From assembly GCA_944327425.1 (NCBI GenBank), contig CALVHJ010000006.1:1-24705 (forward strand): 24,705 nt of DNA, given 5' to 3'. Made by a program: the position numbers and the translations under genes. The notes under the pieces were generated by a model. The model made no database searches. It saw only the letters and a program-made list of their open reading frames with translations, and was not told where the DNA came from. Shown here one piece after another: positions 6,985 through 15,125 of this stretch; within the stretch, counting starts at the first letter, position 1, and each line of letters opens with the position of its first letter. Source of the stretch: an uncultured Bacilli bacterium. GTDB lineage: Bacteria; Bacillota_I; Bacilli_A; RF39; UBA660.

Positions 6985-6999
6985 AAATCTGTCTATTTA

Positions 7000-7027
7000 A
7001 TTATAACACAAAATATTAATTTGTCAA
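7000..7027 (-). promoter_or_regulatory. Promoter of the rimP-nusA-infB operon
   Basis: Perfect TTGACA (7027-7022) and perfect TATAAT (7005-7000) on the minus strand with 16-bp spacing. Predicted transcription start is near 6993, giving a leader of about 60 nt. Confidence 0.85.
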
Positions 7028-7069
7028 TTACCGACTTCTTGATCAAAATCATAAAACACCAGAAGAAAA

Positions 7070-9586
7070 CTAAATATTTTCCTCTCTTAAAGCCTCTAAT
7101 ATATTTTCCTTCTTTACTCTTCTTGCCGAATACCACATTGCTAATATTACTATTATAAATACTCCTAATATACTAATTAAAATACTTTTCCAAGGAATAA
7201 TAATACTTGTATCAAATACACTTGTTAAACTTAAACTAATAAGCACATTTATTCCTATAGATACAGGTATACCATAAATAAGTGATTTAATTCCAAAGAA
7301 TAAACTTTCAAAAAACAATATTTTATTAAAACCACTAGGAGTTAATCCTACACTTCGCATCATTGCAAACTCTTTTCTTCGTAAATTAATATTAGTACTA
7401 ATAGTATTAAAAACACTAGTAACACCAATTAAAGTAACGAGTGTAATAAAACCATAAAATAAAATCTTGATCGCCAAAACTAAATTCCGCGTATTAGCAT
7501 ACTCTATCGCTGGACTATAAACATAATAATCTAAATTTAAATTTAATTTGTTATCACTAAAATCTTGATTAATATTTTCATACTCAGGAGTAAACATAAT
7601 TAATGTAGAAAAATATTCCCCCAAAAAGCCAAATTTATCTTGATAAGTAGATAAAGGAATAATAAGTATTGGTACAGGTGTATAAAGCTCATTTTTAAGC
7701 CCTTTTATAACTTCATCCGTAACTAATGCTTGAATATTAAAACTAGAATCTTTCCAAATAAACTCTAAGTCATAACGTTTATTATTAAAAACATCAATAT
7801 CATACATCTTTCTATTATTATTTTGATAAGAAATATAATATTTAGAATTAATAAGTAATGCCTCTTCTTGCGTTAATTTATTATAATCTGTATCATCTAA
7901 AACATATAAATGAAATAGTATCTGATCATCACTTATCATATCAGCTAAATAAGTATTTTGATATTCTAAACTAAAATCATCATCTTTTAAATTAGTAACA
8001 TAAATCACATCTTTATTATATATTTTTAAACTATCGTTAATTTGATAATCTCTAAGTACTATATCCATATCATCTTGTAATGTATTTAAATCTCCACTCG
8101 AGGATATTAAAATATCATAATCATAATAATCTACCATATCACTAGAAGCAGTAATATATGTAAGATATGATGTAAATGTATTAAACATAACAATACTAAT
8201 AAATAGTGATATTACGGTAATTCGATATTTCTTTTTATTTCTTTTAATATTTTTAAAAGCTATATCTCCTTCTATCCCAAAAAGAAAACGAATAAACTTA
8301 GGAGTTTTAACTTCTTTTTTTGATATTTTAATATCATCATTAGATCTTATTGCTTCAATTGGCGTAATTTTACTACTTCTTCTAGCTGGTAAATAAGCTG
8401 ATATAAAAATAACTAAAATCATAAAAATAAGCGGAATAATTAAATATAACCAGTTTACTCTAAAAACAAAATGAATACCAATAAACCCATCTAACAAATG
8501 ATTTAAAATTAAGATAACTATATATATTCCTAAAAAAGCTCCTACTATACCTAGAATTATGCCAATTATCCCGACAATAAAAGCCTCAAACAATACTGTT
8601 TTAAGTATCTGTGTACTTGTTGCTCCCACCGATGCATATAACCCAAAACTTTTCTTCCTCTCCATTGTTGATATAGCAAAAGAATTATATATAACCATTA
8701 TACAACCAATAGAAATAACAGTTAATGCTATTAAAATCATTGGTAAATAAGTATAATTTATATTATCATATTTACTAGCTCCATAAAAATATAAAAGTTG
8801 TTCATTATAATTATAAGAAAGATCTTCTAACCCCAACTGATTAACAATATTCTCGGTATATTGATATGTATTACTAGGATTTTTATACTCTAAATAAATA
8901 TTATATAAATTATGAGTGTTCGTATCTAAACTAAATACCATATATCCTGCAGCACTATAATCTTCATAAAAAGACCGATCTACTACTCCTACAATGGTAT
9001 AAGTTTTAGTTAAAAAAGCATTTATTTCTTCAGAGGTTGGAATATAATTATCTCCCACCCAAGATGATGATACCCCATAATTATGTGTAATTCCTAAATC
9101 CTCACCATCAACAATTCTTGAACCTATAAAAAGCGTAATCGTATCCCCAACATGATAATTTAAATTACCATCACTATTAACATGTTCACTAATAACTATT
9201 TCATTATTATTACTAGGTAACCTTCCTTCAACTAAAGAAAGCGTATCCAGTAACATTTTACTTGCATCTACTACATATAAATAAGGTTTATATTCATTTT
9301 CACTATTTACTTTAGCAAACCCTAAAGGCGCATAATAATAACTAGAACGCAAATTCACATTATTCTCTATTACTTTTAACTCTTCTTCTTCTACACCTTC
9401 AATATAAGCATGATAAGCTCCATAATTATTTATCGCATCTAATCGCATCGATTCTAAATAACTAGAAACAAGTAAGCCAATACCAACCATTAAAGCTGTT
9501 GATAAAGTAATTCCCATAATGGTTACTAAGGTTCTTTTTTTATTCATAAGTAAGTGTTTAATTGTAAGTTTATTAAGAATCTGCAT
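7070..9586 (-). CDS. ABC transporter permease with two FtsX domains
   Basis: This is an 838-residue membrane protein of the MacB/FtsX (type VII ABC) class. An N-terminal helix (about 15-37) precedes a large extracellular domain (about 40-280), then three helices (about 282-305, 330-370, 385-408). A second unit follows: a helix near 450-475, an extracellular domain to about 700, and three final helices (about 705-730, 755-785, 800-825). FtsX signatures include MERKKSFGLYASVGAT and LRRKEFAMMRSVGLT after the cytosolic turns. Such proteins usually transmit ATP hydrolysis across the membrane for peptide or lipoprotein export or signalling rather than forming a channel. The substrate is not visible. 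The ATG at 9586 has AGGTGAT upstream; the gene overlaps the ATPase by 14 nt. I see no convincing terminator after it before the rimP promoter. Confidence 0.88.
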   Translation of the reverse strand: MQILNKLTIKHLLMNKKRTLVTIMGITLSTALMVGIGLLVSSYLESMRLDAINNYGAYHAYIEGVEEEELKVIENNVNLRSSYYYAPLGFAKVNSENEYKPYLYVVDASKMLLDTLSLVEGRLPSNNNEIVISEHVNSDGNLNYHVGDTITLFIGSRIVDGEDLGITHNYGVSSSWVGDNYIPTSEEINAFLTKTYTIVGVVDRSFYEDYSAAGYMVFSLDTNTHNLYNIYLEYKNPSNTYQYTENIVNQLGLEDLSYNYNEQLLYFYGASKYDNINYTYLPMILIALTVISIGCIMVIYNSFAISTMERKKSFGLYASVGATSTQILKTVLFEAFIVGIIGIILGIVGAFLGIYIVILILNHLLDGFIGIHFVFRVNWLYLIIPLIFMILVIFISAYLPARRSSKITPIEAIRSNDDIKISKKEVKTPKFIRFLFGIEGDIAFKNIKRNKKKYRITVISLFISIVMFNTFTSYLTYITASSDMVDYYDYDILISSSGDLNTLQDDMDIVLRDYQINDSLKIYNKDVIYVTNLKDDDFSLEYQNTYLADMISDDQILFHLYVLDDTDYNKLTQEEALLINSKYYISYQNNNRKMYDIDVFNNKRYDLEFIWKDSSFNIQALVTDEVIKGLKNELYTPVPILIIPLSTYQDKFGFLGEYFSTLIMFTPEYENINQDFSDNKLNLNLDYYVYSPAIEYANTRNLVLAIKILFYGFITLVTLIGVTSVFNTISTNINLRRKEFAMMRSVGLTPSGFNKILFFESLFFGIKSLIYGIPVSIGINVLISLSLTSVFDTSIIIPWKSILISILGVFIIVILAMWYSARRVKKENILEALREENI

Positions 9587-10271
9587 GAGTATCACCTACT
9601 AATTCATCATGAATAATTTTTCCATCTTCTAATGTAATTATTCTTTTAGCATGCAAAGCTAGCTCTTTATCATGAGTAATCATAATAATAGTTTGATGAT
9701 ATTTTTCATTGGAAACTTGCAACAATTCTAATATTTCTTTACTAGCCTTACTATCTAAATTACCCGTTGGTTCATCAGCAAGTAACAAGGCTGGATGATT
9801 CATCAAGGCTCTTCCAATTGATACTCTTTGTTGTTGTCCACCGGAAAGTTCATTTGGCAAGTGATTAATTCTTTTTTCTAATCCTAAAGTATGAATAAGA
9901 TCATTTAAATATTTTGTATCTGGCACCTTACCATCAAGTAACACTGGTAAAGTTATATTTTCTTTAACATTTAAAATAGGTAATAAATTATAAAATTGAT
10001 AAATAAGCCCTACTTCTCTTCTTCTAAATATTGCTAAATTTTTTTCATTTAATGTATAAACATCTTTCTCATTTAAGTAAACATGTCCACTAGTCGGACG
10101 ATCAACACCACCTAAAATATGTAACAATGTCGATTTACCCGAGCCACTAGCTCCAACAATAGCCACAAATTCTCCTTTTTGAATGCTAAAACTAACATTA
10201 TCAAGAGCATGCACTGGTACTCCCGTCATATCATATGTTTTGCATAAATTTTGAACTTTTAATATTTCCAT
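9573..10271 (-). CDS. ABC transporter ATP-binding protein (MacB/LolD type)
   Basis: A 232-residue cytosolic ATPase that powers the FtsX-type permease encoded next to it. Motifs in order are Walker A GASGSGKST (about 40-48), Q-loop YQFYNLLP, signature LSGGQQQR, Walker B ALLLADEPTGNLDS and switch His ITHD. The DEPTGNLDS D-loop is typical of the LolD/MacB/FtsE group. I chose the ATG at 10271, which has GGAGGAGA upstream; the in-frame TTG at 10286 lies inside that site. The pair is downstream of a two-component system with a repeat-bearing promoter between, so it is probably induced through that system. Confidence 0.93.
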   Translation of the reverse strand: MEILKVQNLCKTYDMTGVPVHALDNVSFSIQKGEFVAIVGASGSGKSTLLHILGGVDRPTSGHVYLNEKDVYTLNEKNLAIFRRREVGLIYQFYNLLPILNVKENITLPVLLDGKVPDTKYLNDLIHTLGLEKRINHLPNELSGGQQQRVSIGRALMNHPALLLADEPTGNLDSKASKEILELLQVSNEKYHQTIIMITHDKELALHAKRIITLEDGKIIHDELVGDTHADS

Positions 10272-10290
10272 ATTTGTCTCCTCCAATAAT

Positions 10291-10345
10291 ATTATATAAA
10301 ATTATTGTGACTATAAAGTGACTAAAACTATTACAATTTAGTCAC
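10291..10345 (-). promoter_or_regulatory. Promoter of the ABC operon with Pho-box-like operator
   Basis: On the minus strand a perfect TATAAT (10296-10291) has no good -35 box. In its place are two identical 7-bp direct repeats, TAGTCAC (10324-10318) and TAGTCAC (10313-10307), separated by TTTA, giving an 11-bp pitch. The nearer repeat is exactly 10 bp upstream of the -10. A third copy in the opposite orientation lies at 10345-10339. Direct repeats at about one helical turn replacing the -35 are the known layout for OmpR/PhoB-family activators. The regulator encoded upstream (11516-12193) is the obvious candidate. Confidence 0.7.
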
Positions 10346-11529
10346 AAATTTCTTTTCATAAACATAATCTTAAAAGTAGTATATTTTCCCGGTTCACTTG
10401 TAACTTCAATTTTCCCATTATGCTTTTGAACAATTATTCTAGCCATATTAAGACCTATTCCCATACTATTCTTAGAAGAACTAGTACTATAAAAACGTTT
10501 AAAAATATTTTTAATTTCCTTTTTCTTAATACCAACACCATCATCAGTAATTTGAATAGCTTTATAAACCGGATTATCTTCCCCATTAATTATAATATTA
10601 CCATTTTCTAAAACATGTTCATAAGCATTTTTTAAAATATTAGTTAAAACTTCTCTCATCCAGGCTCTATCACAAATAAGATTAAAATCTAAATGTTTTT
10701 TTATAACCTTAACTTTTTTTAGTTCTAAAGATACTAACAAAGATTCTAAAGCTTCATCAATAAGTTCTTCAACTCTTACTTTTTCCTTTTTAAATTTAAC
10801 TGCTCCACTATCAAGTTTACTTAATTTTAAAAGAGTTGTAATTAACCATTCCATCTTTTCTAATTCTTTAGCTTCCCGCATTAAAAACTCTTTTCTTTCT
10901 TCTTTACTTAAATCATTATTAACCAATATATCATTAGTAATCATTAAAGCTGTTAATGGCGTTTTAAGTTGATGAGAAATATCTTCTAAAGTACTCATTA
11001 AAAACTGTTGTTCCCTTTGTTCATAATTACTTAAATTTTTTAATTTAATTGTCACTTTATAAATATCATTTTTTAATACACTCAAATCATCTTCATTATA
11101 ATCAGCTATATTTAGCTCATAATTATCGTTTAAAATATCTTGTAAATATTGATTAATAACTCTAACTTCTTTTTTTAATTTACGATTATACATATAATAA
11201 ATTAATAATAAAAAGAGCAAAACCACAATAAAAGTACTTGATACAAGTAAAATTATTTTTACTCTAAAATCTTGATATGAATCTAATTCATTTATAGTAT
11301 TTTCATTTATACCATATTTACCCAAAACATCTTCTATTTCTCCGTCATTTACTAAAGCCTCAATAAGCTCTCCTTCTATATTAGAATATTTATCTTCTAA
11401 AACATAAATAATTTTATTTAAAGACTGATACACATAAAAATCATATAATTTTAACAAAGATATATTTAAAAGCATAACTAACCCAATACATATTAAAATA
11501 ATAAATACAAATTTCCTATTTCTCATCAT
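10342..11529 (-). CDS. Sensor histidine kinase
   Basis: A 395-residue membrane sensor. Helix 1 (about 6-27) and helix 2 (about 91-113) flank a small extracellular domain of about 63 acidic residues, then comes a HAMP-like or coiled linker. The HisKA dimerisation helix contains DISHQLKTPLTAL with His186 as the phosphorylation site. The HATPase_c domain has N-box LTNILKNAYEHV, G1 DDGVGI and G2 GIGLNMARIIV. The start (ATGATG) overlaps the regulator's stop by 14 nt. The stop is TGA. With the downstream ABC genes it forms a sensor/transporter module like those that respond to peptides or envelope stress in Firmicutes. The extracellular loop is too long for a BceS-type intramembrane sensor, so direct sensing is possible. 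Confidence 0.92.
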   Translation of the reverse strand: MMRNRKFVFIILICIGLVMLLNISLLKLYDFYVYQSLNKIIYVLEDKYSNIEGELIEALVNDGEIEDVLGKYGINENTINELDSYQDFRVKIILLVSSTFIVVLLFLLLIYYMYNRKLKKEVRVINQYLQDILNDNYELNIADYNEDDLSVLKNDIYKVTIKLKNLSNYEQREQQFLMSTLEDISHQLKTPLTALMITNDILVNNDLSKEERKEFLMREAKELEKMEWLITTLLKLSKLDSGAVKFKKEKVRVEELIDEALESLLVSLELKKVKVIKKHLDFNLICDRAWMREVLTNILKNAYEHVLENGNIIINGEDNPVYKAIQITDDGVGIKKKEIKNIFKRFYSTSSSKNSMGIGLNMARIIVQKHNGKIEVTSEPGKYTTFKIMFMKRNL

Positions 11530-12193
11530 TTATTTTATACCCTAATCCTCTAACCGTAAGAATAATCTTAGGATTAGTCGGATCATCTTCTATTTTTTCT
11601 CTAATTCTTTTAATATAAACAGTTAAAGTATTATCATTTACATATTCTTCATCCGTATCCCAGATATTAGCTAAAATACTTTCTCTAGTAAAAACTTTAC
11701 CAGAATTCATAAATAAAATAAGTAATATTTTATATTCTAGGCTAGTTAAAAAGACAAGACTATCTTTCTTAAATACTTTGGCTTCTTTTAAATTAATCGT
11801 AATATCTTTTATTTGAATAATATTTACTTCATCTTTTTTTACTCTTCTTAAAACTGAATGGATTCGACTTATTAGTTCTCTTGTTTTAAATGGTTTAGTA
11901 ATATAATCATCTGCTCCACTATCTAAAGCACAAACCGTACTTAATTCTGAATCATTAGCGGTCAAAAAAATAGTAGGAATATCCTTAAACTCTTTAATTT
12001 GTTTGTATAATTTTAATCCATTTATATCAGGTAAATTAATATCAAGGATTAATAAATCAAATTCTTGATCACGAATATAAGCAAGAGCATCACTACCATT
12101 TATACTAGTTTTCACAAGAAAGCCTTCTTTTTTTAAACAAAATGCTAAACCTTCTAATATTGCTTCATCATCCTCAACTAATAATATTTTCAA
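11516..12193 (-). CDS. OmpR-family response regulator
   Basis: A 225-residue regulator with an N-terminal receiver domain and a C-terminal winged-helix DNA-binding domain. The receiver has the acidic pair VEDDEA, phospho-acceptor Asp51 in LLILDINLPD, the Thr in FLTAND and Lys100 in ITKPFKTREL. The effector domain carries LTSLEYKILLILFMNSGKVFTRESIL and the recognition-helix/wing region DNTLTVYIKRIREKIEDDP with VRGLGYKI. I take the TTG at 12193 as the start because the product then begins with the family-typical (M)KILLVEDDE and GGTGAT lies at suitable distance. An upstream in-frame TTG at 12205 has no separate ribosome site. It is the first gene of the RR-kinase pair. Confidence 0.93.
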   Translation of the reverse strand: MKILLVEDDEAILEGLAFCLKKEGFLVKTSINGSDALAYIRDQEFDLLILDINLPDINGLKLYKQIKEFKDIPTIFLTANDSELSTVCALDSGADDYITKPFKTRELISRIHSVLRRVKKDEVNIIQIKDITINLKEAKVFKKDSLVFLTSLEYKILLILFMNSGKVFTRESILANIWDTDEEYVNDNTLTVYIKRIREKIEDDPTNPKIILTVRGLGYKINDEK

Positions 12194-12209
12194 ACTTATC
12201 ACCAAACTT

Positions 12210-12238
12210 AATATATCATTAAATAAAGTTTATGTCTA
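12210..12238 (-). promoter_or_regulatory. Promoter of the two-component genes
   Basis: TAGACA (12238-12233) and TATATT (12215-12210) on the minus strand with 17-bp spacing, 16 bp upstream of the TTG start. The TAGTCAC repeats of the ABC promoter are absent here, so autoregulation through the same motif is not apparent. Confidence 0.6.
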
Positions 12239-12258
12239 GCCTGTATTAATATATGATT

Positions 12259-12283
12259 GAAAAAAGAGAATTACTTTTCTCTA
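12259..12283 (-). terminator. Terminator after the Rpn-like pseudogene
   Basis: On the minus strand AGAGAA-AAGTAA-TTCTCT (12282-12265) is followed by a run of T, overlapping the TAG stop of the broken Rpn-like gene. Confidence 0.75.
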
Positions 12284-12837
12284 TTTTAAACTTTCTATTT
12301 CTTCTTGGGATAATCCGGTTGCATAAATAATATCTTTTATAGACATATTCATTTCAAGAAGATTTTTAGTTGTTTTAAGTAGATTTTCATGACCTTCTTT
12401 GCGTCCTTTTTCTAAAGCATAATACTCAATATCAGTTATTTTATCATATTCATCTTGTAATTCTTCATCATTTAAAAAATCTTCCATTAATCTTATTGCA
12501 CTTTCCATTACTTCATCTTCTTTCCCTATTTCTTTTAATTCATTCATGTCTTTAGCTTTTATCATTCTTAACCACTTTATAAATCTTTCTCTTCTTTTTG
12601 ATTTTATACTATGTCCTTAATTTTGTCAAGTTTAACCAGATACATCTCCAAACATTTATTATTTACTACTTGATAGTCATACTTATCTATAAATGCATAA
12701 TCATTAATTAATGACTGATTATTAAAATAATAATTTTTCTGAATAATATTAAAACTTGTTATTTTTTTAACATTCTTATAATCTTTACCACGTTTAAACT
12801 GATTAGAAAATTTTCTTGATATATAAAAAAATATCAC
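12281..12837 (-). pseudogene. Broken Rpn/PD-(D/E)XK-type transposase-like gene
   Basis: Two pieces belong to one gene. The upstream piece (12837-12604) has YISRKFSNQFKRGKDYKNVKK and CLEMYLVKLDKI, matching the middle of Rpn-family (PDDEXK_2) proteins. It ends in a TAA inside KIKDIV. In another frame the sequence continues without a start as ERFIKWLRM followed by KAKDMNELKEIGKEDE, then reaches EKGRKEGHENLLKTTKNLL and the typical C-terminus MSIKDIIYATGLSQEEIESL. One frameshift near 12600-12610 therefore separates them. The N-terminal catalytic part is missing: homology begins right beside the terminator of the pilin-like gene. The 94-residue 3' part (12281-12565, ATG start) could still be translated but would lack nuclease residues. 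Confidence 0.75.
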
Positions 12838-12876
12838 AATAAAAAAGTCGTTGCTTATAAAACAACCACTTTTTAT
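12838..12876 (-). terminator. Terminator after the pilin-like gene
   Basis: On the minus strand AAAAGT-G-GTTG (12873-12863) pairs with CAAC-G-ACTTTT (12853-12843) across one G-G mismatch, followed by T-rich sequence. It lies about 60 nt after the stop and ends the Tad-like cluster. Confidence 0.75.
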
Positions 12877-12931
12877 AATTAATTATCGCTTACTTTATAT
12901 TTTACTAACTACTAACTAAGGATTATTACTA

Positions 12932-13339
12932 TTATCCTTCGTTACCAGATTCGTTACCAGATTCGTTACCAGTTTGGTTACCAGAATAGTTATTTGCTGC
13001 TGTCTCACAATCTCCTGGATCTGTTATACATGTAGAACAAACTCCATATTGACCTTGTATATCATCTGCGGCAAAATCATCAACAACTCTAAATATTACG
13101 CCTACAAGAGTAGGTATAAAGAATATAACGATACCAGCAACAGCTCTCATAGCTAAAGATTTTACTGACTTTTTAATCTCATCATCTTTACTAGCTACAA
13201 CAGCCTTTCCTAAATCTATCATACCAAAAATAATAATTATAATTGGTATAACAATTTTAAAAATCCAAAGTACCCATCCTATAATTTGCCAAACTTGCCA
13301 TAAATCAGAACAAATCAAAGGTTTAGCCATAATTAACAT
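12932..13339 (-). CDS. Two-helix pilin-like membrane protein
   Basis: A 135-residue protein that I take as the likely fibre or pilin-like subunit of the Tad-like cluster. There is no Flp-type prepilin leader. Residues about 13-45 form a long hydrophobic segment (IIGWVLWIFKIVIPIIIII then GMIDLGKAVV), a charged loop follows (SKDDEIKKSVKSL), and a second helix lies at about 66-88. The tail has three Cys (VCSTC, DC) and ends in SGNE-type repeats. Two helices around a short basic loop is the TrbC/VirB2 pilin topology, and the GKAVVASKDDEIKK motif recalls pilin-like proteins of mycoplasma conjugative elements; this is memory-based, not a search. The ATG at 13339 has AGGA 7 nt upstream. Its own near-consensus promoter suggests higher expression than the genes upstream. 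Confidence 0.65.
   Translation of the reverse strand: MLIMAKPLICSDLWQVWQIIGWVLWIFKIVIPIIIIIFGMIDLGKAVVASKDDEIKKSVKSLAMRAVAGIVIFFIPTLVGVIFRVVDDFAADDIQGQYGVCSTCITDPGDCETAANNYSGNQTGNESGNESGNEG
12938..12985. repeat. Four tandem 12-bp repeats in the pilin-like gene
   Basis: TTCGTTACCAGA occurs in four consecutive copies (starts 12938, 12950, 12962, 12974): the first two identical, the third with one change and the fourth with one. Being 12 bp it adds or removes four residues (SGNE/SGNQ) at the C-terminus without a frameshift, so copy number can vary by slippage. Confidence 0.85.
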
Positions 13340-13370
13340 ATAAAATTCCTCGCTTTCTAAATCTATATTA

Positions 13371-13399
13371 ATTTTATCCTAACTTTATCATATTGTCAA
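13371..13399 (-). promoter_or_regulatory. Strong promoter for the pilin-like gene
   Basis: Perfect TTGACA (13399-13394) and TAAAAT (13376-13371) on the minus strand with 17-bp spacing. A 15-bp palindrome AAGTTTT-T-AAAACTT (13398-13412) overlaps the upstream edge of the -35, and another TTGACA lies at 13422-13417. The palindrome could be an operator. Confidence 0.75.
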
Positions 13400-13429
13400 G
13401 TTTTTAAAACTTTTTATGTCAAATTTTGT

Positions 13430-14218
13430 CTATATATCCATAAGTAGGATAACCGCTAAAATAAGTAATACCATAACTCCTAAACCAGTCGCTATAAGCA
13501 TACTCATTGTTTTTCCTTCCATTTTATCAAGTCTATTCTTATATTTTGTCTCCCGAGCTTTTTGTTGCAAACTTGAAATAGTTCTTGAAAAAGCTAATAA
13601 TTGTTCTTGTTTTCTCTCTTGTCTACCTAAACTAAGCCGATACAAAAGTCTCATCATTCGCATTGAATCTCTAACCGGATATTGTCTGGCAAAATTCATA
13701 TAAGGCTCAATTGTATCATTACCAGCATTAATTTCATTAATAAGCTGTTGTAAACCTTCTTTAAATATTTCTGGAGCATCATCCATTGATTTACCAATTG
13801 CTACCGGAACAGTATAATGTTGAATCAAAATTTCTAAACCTTTTAAATAATAAGGAAGCATAGTATCAATCTCATGCAAATGCTTTTTATAATAATTTCT
13901 TAAATTAATATAATCAAGTTTAAAGAAAGCAAAACCGCCAATTAAACAAAGTAAAGCATAAACATAACTCATATTAGAAATAAGTAAACAAAATATTAAA
14001 ACCGTAACAATTAAAGCATTTCTAATTCTCTTGTTAAATAATAAATCGGGATTAACTGTATCTCCATATTTAGCTTTAACATAAAAATCATAATCACTTT
14101 CTTTTAATCTTCGCAAATACATTTCATTATCAGCTACTAACTTATTAATACTTATCTTTCCACTATAAGTAAAAATAAAGAATAAAATAACTGCTATTAT
14201 TGCTATTTCTATCTGCAT
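13430..14218 (-). CDS. Tad platform protein, TadC-like (T2SSF domain)
   Basis: A 262-residue inner-membrane platform protein of the type II secretion F/TadC kind. An N-terminal helix (about 3-18) is followed by a cytosolic stretch, two close helices (about 68-84, 86-103), a helical cytosolic T2SSF domain (about 110-230, with DTMLPYYLKGLEILIQHY and an ARQYPVRDSMRMMRLLYR segment) and a last helix (about 236-260). Together with the TadB-like protein it would couple the ATPase to subunit assembly. It starts 1 nt after the tadB-like stop with a G-rich ribosome site, indicating translational coupling. Assignment as TadC rather than TadB rests on its position downstream. Confidence 0.8.
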   Translation of the reverse strand: MQIEIAIIAVILFFIFTYSGKISINKLVADNEMYLRRLKESDYDFYVKAKYGDTVNPDLLFNKRIRNALIVTVLIFCLLISNMSYVYALLCLIGGFAFFKLDYINLRNYYKKHLHEIDTMLPYYLKGLEILIQHYTVPVAIGKSMDDAPEIFKEGLQQLINEINAGNDTIEPYMNFARQYPVRDSMRMMRLLYRLSLGRQERKQEQLLAFSRTISSLQQKARETKYKNRLDKMEGKTMSMLIATGLGVMVLLILAVILLMDI

Positions 14219-14219
14219 A

Positions 14220-15116
14220 CTATTCTACCCCCACATCATCATTATAATATTTTTCTCCTGATAAAAGGAAATAACAATTAATAATAATTATACCGTGTAA
14301 AACAATATGCACATACCATAATTGTAAAAGTTCTAAATAACTATCTTTACCAAGTAAAACTTGCATAACCAATACTAATAAAAACAATACTAAAGCAAAT
14401 GTTATAAATTTACGGTGAAATTGTTTACGATCCATTTGATCACGATAAACTCCTTCAACCAAAGAGTCAATATCCATACTCATATTTTCTAAAGACTCAC
14501 CTGAATCTTTGGCACCTTCTTTAGTAATCTGTAAAAATAATTGATGCATATTCTTAACCATATAATAAGGATATTTTTGATTAAAATACTCAATTGACTC
14601 ATCTATAGTACCATTTTGATAAGACATATTTATCATAGTCTTAACATCTTCTAAAACAGGATCTTCAAGTATTCCCGAATCTCTTACTCCCTCAAGTGAT
14701 TTAACAAAGCTTTGCGTCGTATTAAATTCCATAATTACGTTAGTTGTATACACTTGAATTTGTTCAAAAATATATTCACTATATAATCTTTTACTTCTTA
14801 AATATGCTAAATACGGAATAAAAGCAATAGCAATACCAACATAAATCAAAACTGGTATCAAACTATAAAAATACAAAAATGATATAGCAGCCGCCAAACC
14901 ACCCATAACGACTATCTGAATAATATAATCTTTAAAAGTATATTCTTGCTTCAATTCTTTCATTTTAGCACTAATAGTCTTATAACTATAAGGAGCGTAC
15001 TTTTCATAAATTATACCAAACTGTGATTTAGCAAACCTATAAAAATTTTCACTACCATCATTTTTACGATATATAATAATAAATATACCTATTAAAATTA
15101 ATATTATTAACTCCAT
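14220..15116 (-). CDS. Tad platform protein, TadB-like (T2SSF domain)
   Basis: A 298-residue membrane protein with an N-terminal helix (about 2-16), paired helices (about 64-83 and 86-104), a T2SSF-type cytosolic helical domain (about 110-225) with VYTTNVIMEFNTTQSFVKSLE and GESLENMSMDIDSLVEGVYR, and paired C-terminal helices (about 236-253 and 266-286). This matches TadB/GspF-type platforms that sit over the hexameric ATPase. The AGGAGG site precedes the ATG. It lies 9 nt after the tadA-like gene and is followed at once by a second T2SSF protein, the order found in Tad loci. Confidence 0.82.
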   Translation of the reverse strand: MELIILILIGIFIIIYRKNDGSENFYRFAKSQFGIIYEKYAPYSYKTISAKMKELKQEYTFKDYIIQIVVMGGLAAAISFLYFYSLIPVLIYVGIAIAFIPYLAYLRSKRLYSEYIFEQIQVYTTNVIMEFNTTQSFVKSLEGVRDSGILEDPVLEDVKTMINMSYQNGTIDESIEYFNQKYPYYMVKNMHQLFLQITKEGAKDSGESLENMSMDIDSLVEGVYRDQMDRKQFHRKFITFALVLFLLVLVMQVLLGKDSYLELLQLWYVHIVLHGIIIINCYFLLSGEKYYNDDVGVE

Positions 15117-15125
15117 AGTAGCCTC

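Noticed and set aside
7028..7069. A terminator after the ABC permease
   Set aside because: The only inverted repeat (CTTCT...AGAAG) has a long loop and no T-run, so it was not annotated.
12938..12985. The short tandem repeats as a CRISPR array
   Set aside because: The 12-bp units are directly adjacent with no spacers and are in frame within a gene.
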